Assembly: GCA_031426355.1 (NCBI GenBank)
Contig: JANPLD010000008.1
Location: 1-54,862, forward strand
DNA length: 54,862 nucleotides
DNA from: JANPLD01 sp031426355
GTDB taxonomy: Bacteria > Pseudomonadota > Alphaproteobacteria > Rickettsiales > UBA8987
Direction of reading: 5' to 3'
The translations under genes were made by a program, and so were the position numbers. The notes beneath the pieces are model-generated. The model had not been told where the DNA came from and ran no database searches. It saw only the letters and a list, made by a program, of their open reading frames with translations. Positions 8,227-15,886 of the stretch are shown here, one piece after another (position 1 is the stretch's first letter; every line of letters begins with the position of its first letter).

Positions 8227-9606
8227 CTAAATATTTGTCATTCTGGTTATAACCTCATTCTTACCAAGTGCGATCATAACCTGTTTAAGGTCAGGTGCTT
8301 CCATGGTTCCGCAGATAGAAGCGCGAAGAGCCGGAAGGAACATTCCTGCTTTTATATTTTTCTCTGCTGAATATTTTTCAAAAACTTCAGTGAGATTTTC
8401 CAGAGTAAAATCATTTAGGTTTTCCAGATTAGATTTTAAAGGCTCAATATGTTCTTTACCTTTTTCTAAAGCTTGTTTTGCTTTTTCGGTATAGGTAACC
8501 CTATGCAGTAATAACTCAGAAATTTCTGCTAAATGTTTAAGAGTATTTGCCCGTTCTTTTAATGCGTCAGCTAATTTTAAAAAACTTTCAGTAAATTTTT
8601 TTGCATCATCACCATATTGCTTGGCGAGAAATGGTTTTGCTAATTCTGCTATTTTTTCTTTACTTAATGAACGCAAATAAACACCGTTTATATGATCAAG
8701 TTTTGCAAAATCGAAACGGGAAGGTGAGCGGCCAACTTTATCAATCGCGAATCTTTTTATGGACTCTTCCTGAGTGATCGTTTCCTCGTCACCCCAGTGC
8801 CATCCAAGGCCCATTATATAATTGCATACAGCTTCAGGCAGGTAACCCATGTCACGATATTCTTCAACGCCAAGTGCGCCATGCCTTTTAGAAAGTTTTG
8901 CGCCGTCAGCACCGTGAATAAGTGGAATATGAGCAAGTTTTGGAATATTCCAGCCCATTGCCTGATAGATAAGTATCTGACGGAAGGCATTTGTAAGATG
9001 GTCATCACCACGGATTATATGGGTAATATTCATATCATGATCATCAACAACAACTGCAAGCATGTAAGTTGGGGTGCCATCAGCGCGCAGAAGCACCATA
9101 TCATCAAGGTCATTCGCGGGATATTTTACTTCACCTTGTACTAAATCATTTATAACAATTTCACCTTCAAGCGGAGCTTTAATACGAATTGTGAAAGGTT
9201 TTGCGGGGTGATCATTTTCTGGAATATCGCGCCATATTTTTGGATATTTAAAATTTTTACCTTCGCCTTCCGCTTTTTTACGAAGTTCGTCTAATTCTTC
9301 AGGGGTGCAAAAACATTTATATGCCGCACCTTTTTTGAGGAGTTCATAAGCAACTTCCTTATGGCGATCTTCCCTTTTTGATTGCAGAACAATTTCACCA
9401 TCATTTTTTATGCCCAGCCATTCAAGCCCGCTTATGATGGCATCTATAGCTGCCTGTGTTGAACGCTTTTTGTCAGTATCTTCGATCCTCAGCAAAAATT
9501 TGCCGCCCTTATTTTTTGTAAAAAGATAATTAAAAAGTGCAGTTCGCGCGCCGCCAATATGTAGGAAACCTGTAGGGGAAGGGGCAAATCTTGTAATTAC
9601 GGACAT
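8227..9606 (-). CDS. gltX: Glutamyl-tRNA synthetase
   Basis: A 459-residue class I aminoacyl-tRNA synthetase charging tRNA-Glu. The HIGH motif appears as FLHIGG (His16) after APSPTG, and the KMSKS motif as KLSKRHG (237-241). IRGDDHLTNAFRQ and the anticodon-binding helical C-terminus are present. Many alphaproteobacteria carry two GltX paralogues, one of which also charges tRNA-Gln for GatCAB amidation; I cannot tell which this is. The zinc-region cysteines are reduced to CFC at 98-100. The length is normal. Upstream lies a 156-base gap shared with the divergent AT-hook gene. Confidence 0.95.
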   Translation of the reverse strand: MSVITRFAPSPTGFLHIGGARTALFNYLFTKNKGGKFLLRIEDTDKKRSTQAAIDAIISGLEWLGIKNDGEIVLQSKREDRHKEVAYELLKKGAAYKCFCTPEELDELRKKAEGEGKNFKYPKIWRDIPENDHPAKPFTIRIKAPLEGEIVINDLVQGEVKYPANDLDDMVLLRADGTPTYMLAVVVDDHDMNITHIIRGDDHLTNAFRQILIYQAMGWNIPKLAHIPLIHGADGAKLSKRHGALGVEEYRDMGYLPEAVCNYIMGLGWHWGDEETITQEESIKRFAIDKVGRSPSRFDFAKLDHINGVYLRSLSKEKIAELAKPFLAKQYGDDAKKFTESFLKLADALKERANTLKHLAEISELLLHRVTYTEKAKQALEKGKEHIEPLKSNLENLNDFTLENLTEVFEKYSAEKNIKAGMFLPALRASICGTMEAPDLKQVMIALGKNEVITRMTNI

Positions 9607-9674
9607 ATATAACCTGATGTTTGAACAAGGGAGCTACTATATTTTTGCCGAAAATTCAAACTTTAAACATTTTT

Positions 9675-9692
9675 CCGGTAAGGGGCTTCCGG
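9675..9692. other. Small GC-rich hairpin between gltX and the AT-hook gene
   Basis: CCGG, a bulged T, AAG, a GGG loop and CTTCCGG can fold into a 7-bp stem. A second, competing pairing joins CGGGT near 9690 with ACCCG near 9718. The region lies between two divergently transcribed genes, so no gene runs into it and a simple terminator is unlikely. It could be leader structure for the minus-strand gltX transcript. Low confidence. Confidence 0.25.
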
Positions 9693-9762
9693 GTGGTATT
9701 TTTCATCAATAGCATCAACCCGCGATTAAAATTTATCAATTAGAAGTTTAAGTAAGGTGTTT

Positions 9763-10167
9763 ATGGTAAATAAAGCAGTGGACGCAGATTTTGATAAAGA
9801 GGGTTTATCCCTTAAATTCCAGGCAGACCAGCTTATGCCCGTGCAGACAAAAAGTGAAACAGAAATTGGTGAGATATATCTGTGGAGAGCCGTGATAACT
9901 CAGGCACTTCAGGATGCAGGAAGTAATGACAAAAAGAAAGAGATGAGAATAAAAAGAGCGAAGGCGATCGCATGGCTGCATAGTGATAGTGAAGATTTCA
10001 ATGAGGTTTGCATGTACGCTGATATGACGCCTTCATACGTTAAGAGAAAAGCAAAAGAAGCTATCAAGCGCGGCTGCAAATGGAGGCGTGATCCAGGTTA
10101 TAAAAGTTTCTTACCAGCAGAGCCAAAGCGAAGCAGGGGCAGGCCGAGAAAATTAAATATTGGTTGA
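9763..10167 (+). CDS. Small basic protein with AT-hook-like tail, probably DNA-binding
   Basis: A 134-residue protein of unknown function. I set the start at ATG 9763 because TAAGG at 9753-9757 is well placed; a GTG two codons earlier is possible. The middle (about residues 35-110) is helical and basic, with a YLWRAVITQALQDA helix and EVCMYADMTPSYVKRKAKEA, which resembles a helix-turn-helix. The end is Pro-Lys-Arg-rich with RSRGRPRK, matching the AT-hook core (GRP flanked by basic residues). The domain reading is inference; I recognise no named family. Its last 15 bases overlap the convergent DUF2628 gene. Confidence 0.72.
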   Translation: MVNKAVDADFDKEGLSLKFQADQLMPVQTKSETEIGEIYLWRAVITQALQDAGSNDKKKEMRIKRAKAIAWLHSDSEDFNEVCMYADMTPSYVKRKAKEAIKRGCKWRRDPGYKSFLPAEPKRSRGRPRKLNIG

Positions 10168-10548
10168 AAGCATATATTTATCAAAGAACCTACGGTTTGC
10201 TTCGGTCTCATCCTGGGCGGAAACAACATCAAGTAATATATAGCCTTTTTTCTCAAGGTTTTTTCCTCTGATATCGTTGGCTTCGAAGCCAAGCCAAACT
10301 TGTATGGAAAGTGCGATCATCCTGAATATCATTACTGATTCAGGGTTAAGATTGGTCTCATAAAAAATGAGTCCCTCAATAGCTGCCATAGTAAAAAACA
10401 GCCACCATATCCTGTGATATAATGCCCAGAAGGTTGAGAATATAAAAGCGAAGAAGTTAAATCTCTGCTTTAAAATAATAGTGTCTTCGAAAGAACTTTT
10501 GGAATCCTTTTTTACGTAAACGGCAAAAAATTTGGAACCTCCGAACAT
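10153..10548 (-). CDS. DUF2628 family membrane protein
   Basis: A 131-residue protein with the DUF2628 pattern: RFNFFAFIFSTFWALYHRIWW, then two to three hydrophobic segments (about residues 35-75 and 78-90) and a GFEAND.R turn before a soluble C-terminus. The function is unknown. It begins directly after the hisB stop codon with no gap, so it is almost certainly translated from the hisB transcript. In many alphaproteobacteria this family sits inside the his operon; hisH and hisA do not follow here. Its end overlaps the convergent AT-hook gene. Confidence 0.8.
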   Translation of the reverse strand: MFGGSKFFAVYVKKDSKSSFEDTIILKQRFNFFAFIFSTFWALYHRIWWLFFTMAAIEGLIFYETNLNPESVMIFRMIALSIQVWLGFEANDIRGKNLEKKGYILLDVVSAQDETEANRRFFDKYMLSTNI

Positions 10549-11136
10549 CTACAGGCTCCCTTTAGTGGAAGGGATCTCAGAGCTTGAGCGCGGATCAATT
10601 TCCATCGCAACTTTTAAAGCGCGGGCTAATCCTTTAAAGCAGCTTTCGATGATGTGATGATTGTTAGTTCCGTAAAGATTTTCAACATGCAAGGTAATGC
10701 CAGCGCTTTGTGCAAATGCCCCGAACCACTCCTTGAATAATTCAGTATCCATATCGCCGATCTTGTCGCGGCTGAAATCTACTTTCCAGATAAGATAGGG
10801 CCTGCTGGAAAAATCCAGTGCCACGCGACTTAATGTTTCATCCATTGGAATGTAAGCATGTCCGTATCTGCGGATACCTTTTTTATCACCGATTGCCTGA
10901 GCTACAGCCTGGCCGATAACAATGCCGGAATCTTCAGTAGTGTGATGGAAATCAATATGCAAGTCACCTTCGGCCTTGAGGTCAATATCGATAAGGCCAT
11001 GGCGGGAAAGTTGCTCGGTCATGTGGTCAAGAAAACCTATGCCGGTCGATATATTATATTTTCCGGTGCCGTCGAGATTAACTTCACAGGAAATGCTGGT
11101 CTCTTTTGTTTTTCTTTCAACTCTTGCTTTGCGCAT
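10549..11136 (-). CDS. hisB: Imidazoleglycerol-phosphate dehydratase
   Basis: The sixth step of histidine synthesis: dehydration of imidazole-glycerol phosphate to imidazole-acetol phosphate. Manganese-binding motifs are all visible: GFLDHM, DFHHTTED, and NNHHIIES near the end. The protein has 195 residues from ATG 11136, which starts the family-like MRKARVERKT. An upstream Met in the same frame (11196) would run across the start of divergent hslV and is rejected. The 49-base gap to hslV must hold both promoters. The bacterial single-domain form is seen, without the phosphatase fusion of enterics. Confidence 0.95.
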   Translation of the reverse strand: MRKARVERKTKETSISCEVNLDGTGKYNISTGIGFLDHMTEQLSRHGLIDIDLKAEGDLHIDFHHTTEDSGIVIGQAVAQAIGDKKGIRRYGHAYIPMDETLSRVALDFSSRPYLIWKVDFSRDKIGDMDTELFKEWFGAFAQSAGITLHVENLYGTNNHHIIESCFKGLARALKVAMEIDPRSSSEIPSTKGSL

Positions 11137-11185
11137 TTTGTAAACTATATGTGTTTGGACTTCATATATAAAATAAATAGCTTTT

Positions 11186-11737
11186 ATGCAAAGCAATAAT
11201 CAAAATTCATGGCACGCCACAACAATTTTATGTGTCAGGAAGGGTAATAAAACCGCCCTTATTGGTGATGGGCAGGTATCATTCGGGCAGACAGTTATCA
11301 AATCAACTGCAAGAAAACTTAGAACACTTAAAGATGGGGCGATAATAGTAGGTTTTGCCGGTTCTACAGCGGACGCGCTCACATTGTTTGAAAGGCTGGA
11401 GGCCAAGCTTGAGCTGCACCCGAACCAACTTAAAAGAGCTTGCGTGGAACTTGCGAAAGACTGGCGTACAGATAAATATCTCCGCCGCCTTGAAGCCATG
11501 ATGATAGTTGCTGATAAAGAGCTTACCTTAGTTTTAACAGGTAATGGTGATGTTCTTGAGCCTGAGCATAATATCGCGGCTATAGGTTCTGGTGGAAATT
11601 ACGCCCTATCTGCCGCCCGCGCGCTTATCCAATATGAAGAAGATGCAGAAGTAATAGCAGAAAAAGCAATGAAGATAGCAGCTGATATTTGCGTTTATAC
11701 TAATGAAAACTTCAGCAAGGAAGTTATAAGTTATTAA
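11186..11737 (+). CDS. hslV: ATP-dependent protease peptidase subunit HslV
   Basis: The proteolytic subunit of the HslVU (ClpQY) protease, a double hexamer with a threonine nucleophile. The protein has 183 residues. The sequence HATTIL places the mature catalytic Thr at residue 12, after a propeptide of 11 residues that is slightly longer than in enterics. GDGQVSFGQTV, the RKLR segment, GFAGSTADALTLFERLE and GNGDVLEPE are family landmarks. It is divergent from hisB. It is normally followed directly by hslU, but here a 135-residue exported protein lies between them. Confidence 0.96.
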   Translation: MQSNNQNSWHATTILCVRKGNKTALIGDGQVSFGQTVIKSTARKLRTLKDGAIIVGFAGSTADALTLFERLEAKLELHPNQLKRACVELAKDWRTDKYLRRLEAMMIVADKELTLVLTGNGDVLEPEHNIAAIGSGGNYALSAARALIQYEEDAEVIAEKAMKIAADICVYTNENFSKEVISY

Positions 11738-11742
11738 ATATA

Positions 11743-12150
11743 ATGAATAGAACTACAAAATTTATTGTTTTGATTATATGGTTAAGCTTTCTAGTTCCTT
11801 TTAAATCTTGGTCTGGAGATGTTCAGAATATTGTAAAAAATGAAGATTCTGTTGGTGATAAATGCATACCTAGTGACGAAAGAAAAAGAATTGAAGCGGA
11901 TATTAAAACAAACTCTGGAATTCTAGAAGAGAAGAAGAAAACTGATAGGAATTGCAAACCTGTTTCTAAATTTTGTCTATATAAAACAAAGTTTAATTTT
12001 TATTGCGGAAGTATTGAAATTCCATCAGTCAAAACTGATTATTGTCTAAATAGTTATCAGAATTATTGTTATAAGATAAAAGATAATGAAGTTAAGTTCT
12101 TTAATACAATAAAAGAATGCGAAAATTATAATAAATTAATTTACCATTAA
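11743..12150 (+). CDS. Small exported Cys-rich protein between hslV and hslU
   Basis: A 135-residue protein that I do not recognise. It has a Lys/Arg start and hydrophobic core typical of a signal peptide (residues 1-24, cleavage probably after SWS). The mature part is Lys/Asn-rich with seven cysteines (KCIP, NCKP, FCLY, YCGS, YCLN, YCYK, ECEN). It starts 5 bases after hslV and ends 24 bases before hslU, on the same strand, so it should be co-transcribed. Base composition is visibly more AT-rich than its neighbours, which suggests later insertion. Export to the periplasm and disulfide formation are inference. Confidence 0.68.
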   Translation: MNRTTKFIVLIIWLSFLVPFKSWSGDVQNIVKNEDSVGDKCIPSDERKRIEADIKTNSGILEEKKKTDRNCKPVSKFCLYKTKFNFYCGSIEIPSVKTDYCLNSYQNYCYKIKDNEVKFFNTIKECENYNKLIYH

Positions 12151-12174
12151 ACACTGACAAATGACCATAGGAAA

Positions 12175-13485
12175 ATGAAACATAATTTAACACCGCAAGA
12201 AATAGTAAGCGAATTAGACAAGCATATAATTGGTCAAGGCGAGGCAAAACGCGCAGTTGCGATTGCGCTCAGAAACCGTTATCGCAGAATGCAGGTTGAT
12301 AAGCCACTACGTGATGAGATCGTGCCGAAGAATATACTCATGATAGGGCCAACCGGTTGTGGTAAAACTGAAATAGCTCGTCGCTTAGCAAAGCTTGCTG
12401 AAGCGCCTTTCATAAAAGTTGAAGCAACAAAATTCACGGAAGTTGGATATGTTGGAAGGGATGTTGATTCGATAATCAGGGATCTGGTAGAGCAGGCAGT
12501 TACGCAGGCGAAAAAAAGAGCTAAGGAAGAGATAAAAGTTAAAGCGGAACTGAATTCTGAAGAAAGAGTTCTTGACGCTCTTATCGGTAAAGAAGCCAGC
12601 AGCGAGACGCGTGAGAAATTCCGTAAGATGCTTCGTGAGGGAGAAATAAACAGCAGGGAAATTGAGATCGAAGTTGAAGATTCAGGTTCAAACCCGTTCT
12701 CATCTTTTGATATACCGGGTATGCCGGGCGGCCAAGTTGGCATGATTAGTATAAGTGAAGTTATCGGTAAGTCATTTGGCTCTAAAACCAAGCGTAAGAA
12801 AATGAAGGTTGAAGAAGCCTACGAAGTTCTCATGGCGGAAGAAAGTGAAAAGCTTATTGATGAAGAAAGAGCCGTTAAAGATGCTGTCCACTCAGTTGAA
12901 AATGACGGGATAGTTTTTCTGGATGAGATAGATAAGATATCCAGCAGAAATGAAGGAAGGGGTGATGTAAGCCGTGAAGGTGTGCAGCGTGATTTACTTC
13001 CGCTTATTGAAGGAACTATGGTTTCTACAAAATACGGGACGATAAAAACTGATCATATTTTATTTATCGCGAGTGGCGCTTTCCACATGTCAAAACCGTC
13101 TGACCTGCTTCCGGAATTGCAGGGTAGGCTGCCTATAAGGGTTCAGCTTGAGGCGTTAAAAGAAGAAGACTTGGTCAGGATATTATCTGAACCTGAGGCC
13201 AGTTTGATCAAGCAATATAAAGCGCTTCTTGGCGTTGATAATGCGGATATTGAATTCACTGAAGATGGAATTAAAGAGATCGCCCATATAGCGGCGGAAG
13301 TTAACAAGAATGTTGAGAATATTGGCGCGCGCAGGCTTCACACTATAATGGAAAAGCTGCTTGAAGAGATAAGCTTTTCGGCTGGTGTTGGTGAAAGCAA
13401 AAAGATAATCATAGATGCTGTTTATGTTAAAGGTATACTTGAAGACTTGACGAAGAAAGCGGACTTAAGTAAATTTATCTTATAA
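12175..13485 (+). CDS. hslU: ATPase subunit HslU of the HslVU protease
   Basis: A AAA+ unfoldase that feeds proteins to HslV. The protein has 436 residues. Walker A GPTGCGKT is at 58-65, the conserved TEVGYVGRDV follows, and Walker B VFLDEIDKI is near residue 243. The intermediate domain lies between (about 105-230) and includes a Gly/Met/Pro-rich stretch. The sensor region ENIGARRLHT and the C-terminal LSKFIL tail, which docks into HslV, are intact. It ends 10 bases before the NDUFS4-like gene. Confidence 0.97.
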   Translation: MKHNLTPQEIVSELDKHIIGQGEAKRAVAIALRNRYRRMQVDKPLRDEIVPKNILMIGPTGCGKTEIARRLAKLAEAPFIKVEATKFTEVGYVGRDVDSIIRDLVEQAVTQAKKRAKEEIKVKAELNSEERVLDALIGKEASSETREKFRKMLREGEINSREIEIEVEDSGSNPFSSFDIPGMPGGQVGMISISEVIGKSFGSKTKRKKMKVEEAYEVLMAEESEKLIDEERAVKDAVHSVENDGIVFLDEIDKISSRNEGRGDVSREGVQRDLLPLIEGTMVSTKYGTIKTDHILFIASGAFHMSKPSDLLPELQGRLPIRVQLEALKEEDLVRILSEPEASLIKQYKALLGVDNADIEFTEDGIKEIAHIAAEVNKNVENIGARRLHTIMEKLLEEISFSAGVGESKKIIIDAVYVKGILEDLTKKADLSKFIL

Positions 13486-13495
13486 TATTCTCCAT

Positions 13496-13780
13496 ATGGC
13501 AAAAGCAAATATCTACAAACCCGCAAAGACAGCTATGCAGTCCGGCAAGGCTAAAACTGACAGCTGGATGTTGGAATTCGAACCTGAAAGCAGGAAACTT
13601 GTTGATAATTTGATGGGCTGGCAAGGCTCGGAAGATATGAAGCAGGAAGTCCGTATGTTCTTTGAAACTAAAGAAGCGGCAATTTCCTACGCCCAGAAAA
13701 ATGGGATAGACTTTAATGTAATTGAACCGCACGCAAGAAAAATAAAACCGCAATCTTATGCGGAAAATTTTGTTGGCTGA
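13496..13780 (+). CDS. NDUFS4-like (complex I 18-kDa) ETC subunit
   Basis: A 94-residue protein of the NDUFS4 family, an accessory subunit of NADH:ubiquinone oxidoreductase kept in alphaproteobacteria and mitochondria. The family patterns are the N-terminal IYKPAKTAMQSGKAKT, the W.LEFEP segment, and GWQGSEDMKQEV.MFF.TKEAAI.YA. The C-terminal basic KIKPQSYAENF is also typical. Length is normal for bacterial members. It lies 10 bases after hslU and is followed by an AT-rich hairpin with a T tract. Membership is clear; its place in complex I is known from relatives. Confidence 0.9.
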   Translation: MAKANIYKPAKTAMQSGKAKTDSWMLEFEPESRKLVDNLMGWQGSEDMKQEVRMFFETKEAAISYAQKNGIDFNVIEPHARKIKPQSYAENFVG

Positions 13781-13808
13781 TATAGTAAATTAACTTACTA
13801 TATTTTTT
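13781..13808 (+). terminator. AT-rich hairpin plus T6 directly before fliR
   Basis: TATAGTAA (13781-13788) and TTACTATA (13795-13802) form a perfect 8-bp stem with a 6-base loop, followed by six Ts (13803-13808). The shape is that of an intrinsic terminator for the hslV-hslU-NDUFS4 transcript, although the stem is AT-rich and so weak. The T tract touches the fliR ATG at 13809. It may therefore act on fliR translation instead of, or as well as, ending transcription. Confidence 0.45.
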
Positions 13809-14567
13809 ATGCTTGAAGAAATCACGAATAATGCACTGTTTGGTTATGCACTGATATTTTGCAGGTTTGGTGCTGCGCTTATTTTTCTTCCGGGCCTTGG
13901 TGAGGTTTACGTTACTTCACGCGCGCGTTTAGCCATGGCTATATTGCTTACTGTAATTTTTTACCCACTCCTTTCATCTACATTTCCACCCATGCCAAAG
14001 GAGTCAGTAGGCCTTGCGCTTTATCTTGCAGGTGAGGTAGTAACTGGAACCTTTTTTGGTTTGCTTATAAGGATACTCCAAACGGTTATGCATATCGCTG
14101 GTATGAAAATTGCATTTATGAGCGGTTTATCTACTGCAATGCTATTTGATACCAACCAGAGTACGCAAGGTTCTGTAATAGGTGGATTCCTTTCAGTTGC
14201 GGCGATCACACTGGTGTTCACAACAGATCTTCACCATGTGATGTTAAAGGCCTTATTTGAAACGTACCAGCTTATAAAAGTTGGAGAATATAGATCACTT
14301 ACAATGTTCAGTGAGCTTTCGATCGATTTTATTTCACAGACATTCTTCCTGGCATTTAAAATTTCAGCGCCAACGATAATTATCGGGCTGGTTCTTTATA
14401 TCGCTGCCGGTTTAATGGGTAGGTTAATGCCTACAATGCAGGTTTTCTTTGTGCTTGTGCCAGTTCAGGTGGTAAGTGTATTCTTATTTATCGCGATGAG
14501 CATTTCAGTAATGTTGATGGTCTATATCAGTTTTGTTGAAGATAAAATTCTGATTTTCATCAATTAA
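13809..14567 (+). CDS. fliR: Flagellar export protein FliR
   Basis: A 252-residue inner-membrane protein of the flagellar type III export gate (FliPQR). Hydrophobic helices run through most of the chain. Family landmarks include the N-terminal F.Y.LIFCRFGAALIFLPG region, GEVVTGTFFGLLIRIL, the MSGLSTA.LFD segment and PAxIIGL/ALMGRLMPTMQVFF near the C-terminus. No other flagellar gene is in the window, so this gene is separated from fliP, fliQ and flhB, as happens in dispersed alphaproteobacterial flagellar sets. The start abuts an AT-rich hairpin and T tract, and there is no Shine-Dalgarno sequence. It is convergent with the XRE gene 11 bases away. Confidence 0.93.
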   Translation: MLEEITNNALFGYALIFCRFGAALIFLPGLGEVYVTSRARLAMAILLTVIFYPLLSSTFPPMPKESVGLALYLAGEVVTGTFFGLLIRILQTVMHIAGMKIAFMSGLSTAMLFDTNQSTQGSVIGGFLSVAAITLVFTTDLHHVMLKALFETYQLIKVGEYRSLTMFSELSIDFISQTFFLAFKISAPTIIIGLVLYIAAGLMGRLMPTMQVFFVLVPVQVVSVFLFIAMSISVMLMVYISFVEDKILIFIN

Positions 14568-14578
14568 AGCGTTTTATA

Positions 14579-14953
14579 TTAAACTCCCAGTTCAACAAAA
14601 ATATTGGTGCTATCCAGAATATATTTTTTGATCTTTTCTGAATTTATACGGCTAAAATTCTCAAGCAGGATATCAGACCGGTTCTTATTTCTGTTATTCT
14701 TTTTATAAGCGCCTGAAGAATCTACATAAAAATTACCGAGGGAAATATTAAGTATCTTTGATATTTCAAATAATCTTTCAGCGCTGATCCTGTTCTCACC
14801 TGTTTCATATTTCTGTAATTGCTGCGGGCTGATATTAAGTTTTCTGGCAAGCTGTATTAGGTTAAGGTCAGCCTTTTTCCTGAATAACCTGAGGTTTTCC
14901 CCCAATATATGATTAGTCGGAGCTTTTTTGTTTATTTTTTTCTTACCTTCCAT
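14579..14953 (-). CDS. XRE-family helix-turn-helix regulator
   Basis: A 124-residue transcription factor. The HTH_3/Cro-like domain covers about residues 17-75: ENLRLFRKKADLNLIQLARKL, the recognition helix region SPQQLQKYETGENRIS, and LFEISKILNISLGNFY. The C-terminal tail is Asn/Lys-rich and would mediate dimer formation or signal sensing. It is divergent from a ribbon-helix-helix gene across a 113-base AT-rich space with several small palindromes, so autoregulation and joint control of both genes are likely but inferred. Confidence 0.88.
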   Translation of the reverse strand: MEGKKKINKKAPTNHILGENLRLFRKKADLNLIQLARKLNISPQQLQKYETGENRISAERLFEISKILNISLGNFYVDSSGAYKKNNRNKNRSDILLENFSRINSEKIKKYILDSTNIFVELGV

Positions 14954-14997
14954 ATCAATTAGTGGTATAAGACGTTAAATTACAGGTTTAAAATTAT

Positions 14998-15061
14998 ACA
15001 TTTAATGTACATTCTCTGTATGAGATGTCAACCTAAATGTATATATAACGTACAAATTGTA
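14998..15061. promoter_or_regulatory. Cluster of small palindromes between divergent regulators
   Basis: Three perfect small palindromes lie in the space between the XRE and ribbon-helix-helix genes: ACATT-T-AATGT (14998-15008), AATGTACATT (15004-15013, overlapping the first) and TACAA-A-TTGTA (15051-15061). The first two share the ACATT half-site. A TATATA run at 15040-15045 could be a -10 element for the plus-strand gene. I read these as candidate operators for one or both neighbouring regulators. Being so AT-rich, short palindromes can arise by chance. Confidence 0.4.
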
Positions 15062-15066
15062 TTTAT

Positions 15067-15378
15067 ATGAAAGCAGAAATGTTTCAAAATCTCCATCTTC
15101 AGCTATCAAAAGAAGATATAAAACGTATTGATAACTGGAAGATAGAAAACGGCATGAAATCAAGGGCGGAGGCTATCCGTAGCATGATCAAGGCTGCTTC
15201 TCAGTTCGGACCTGAAGTTTATGGGAAAGAACGATCCCTTGCAGAAAAAGGAAGTTTCGGTTATTTTGGCGGTGAGGCAAAATTATCCGTAAAAAATACA
15301 AAATCCGACCAGTCTATTGAAGAGATGGTGAGGAAATTAGTTAAGGAAGAAATAGAAAAGATAAAAAGAAAGAATTAA
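15067..15378 (+). CDS. Ribbon-helix-helix DNA-binding protein
   Basis: A 103-residue protein. The N-terminus (about residues 7-45) has the Arc/MetJ/CopG pattern: a short strand LHLQLS, then EDIKRIDNWKIENG, then KSRAEAIRSMIKAA. A linker with YGKERSL and FGYFGGE follows, and the end is a highly charged helix (EEMVRKLVKEEIEKIKRKN), probably a coiled coil. The target is not known. It is paired head-to-head with the XRE regulator. I see no toxin gene next to it, so an antitoxin role is not supported. The ATG lacks a clear ribosome site and lies 5 bases after a palindrome. Confidence 0.75.
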   Translation: MKAEMFQNLHLQLSKEDIKRIDNWKIENGMKSRAEAIRSMIKAASQFGPEVYGKERSLAEKGSFGYFGGEAKLSVKNTKSDQSIEEMVRKLVKEEIEKIKRKN

Positions 15379-15396
15379 CTTTAAATAAAATTTACT

Positions 15397-15882
15397 ATGC
15401 CAAGTTTTGATATTGTTTGTGAAACAGATCTGCAGGAAGTGGATAACGCGATCAACTCATGCACCAGAGAGATCCAGAATAGATATGATTTCAAAGGTTC
15501 CAAGTCAGAAATAAAAAGAGATGATGAAACGATAACCCTGCTTGCTGATGATGATATGAAGCATAAAGCAGTCATTGAAATGATGAAGACCTATATAACG
15601 CGCAGAAAGTTAGATGCCAGATGCCTTGATTTCCAAAAGCCGGAAGCAGCTTCAGGAAATATGATAAGGCAGGTTGTTAAGATCAGAAAAGGTATTGATC
15701 AGGATAACGCTAAAAAAATAGTTAAGCTGATAAAGGATAGTAAAGTAAAAGTTCAGGCTTCAATTCAAGGTGAGCAGGTCAGGGTTACCGGTAAGAACCG
15801 TGATGACCTTCAGGAAGCTATGCAGCTTATAAGGGATGAAGAGCTTGAAGTGCCGGTGCATTTCAATAACTTCAGGGACTAA
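15397..15882 (+). CDS. yajQ: YajQ-family c-di-GMP/nucleotide-binding protein
   Basis: A 161-residue protein of the UPF0234/YajQ family, with two ferredoxin-like domains. The start MPSFDIVCE, the NRYDFKGS segment, GNMIRQVVKIRKGIDQD.AKKIVKLIKDSK and the ending VRVTGK.RDDLQ.AM..IR are typical. Family members in Xanthomonas and Pseudomonas bind cyclic di-GMP and act with transcription factors. This fits with pleD in the same window, though no direct link is shown. It is convergent with the exported-protein gene 4 bases away. Confidence 0.95.
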   Translation: MPSFDIVCETDLQEVDNAINSCTREIQNRYDFKGSKSEIKRDDETITLLADDDMKHKAVIEMMKTYITRRKLDARCLDFQKPEAASGNMIRQVVKIRKGIDQDNAKKIVKLIKDSKVKVQASIQGEQVRVTGKNRDDLQEAMQLIRDEELEVPVHFNNFRD

Positions 15883-15886
15883 TTAA

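Noticed and set aside
9607..9762. tRNA or small RNA gene in the gltX upstream gap
   Set aside because: The only structure is two short competing hairpins; no cloverleaf, conserved T-arm or terminator is visible.
14579..15378. XRE/ribbon-helix-helix pair as a toxin-antitoxin locus
   Set aside because: Both look like DNA-binding proteins and neither has toxin features; no toxin gene adjoins them.
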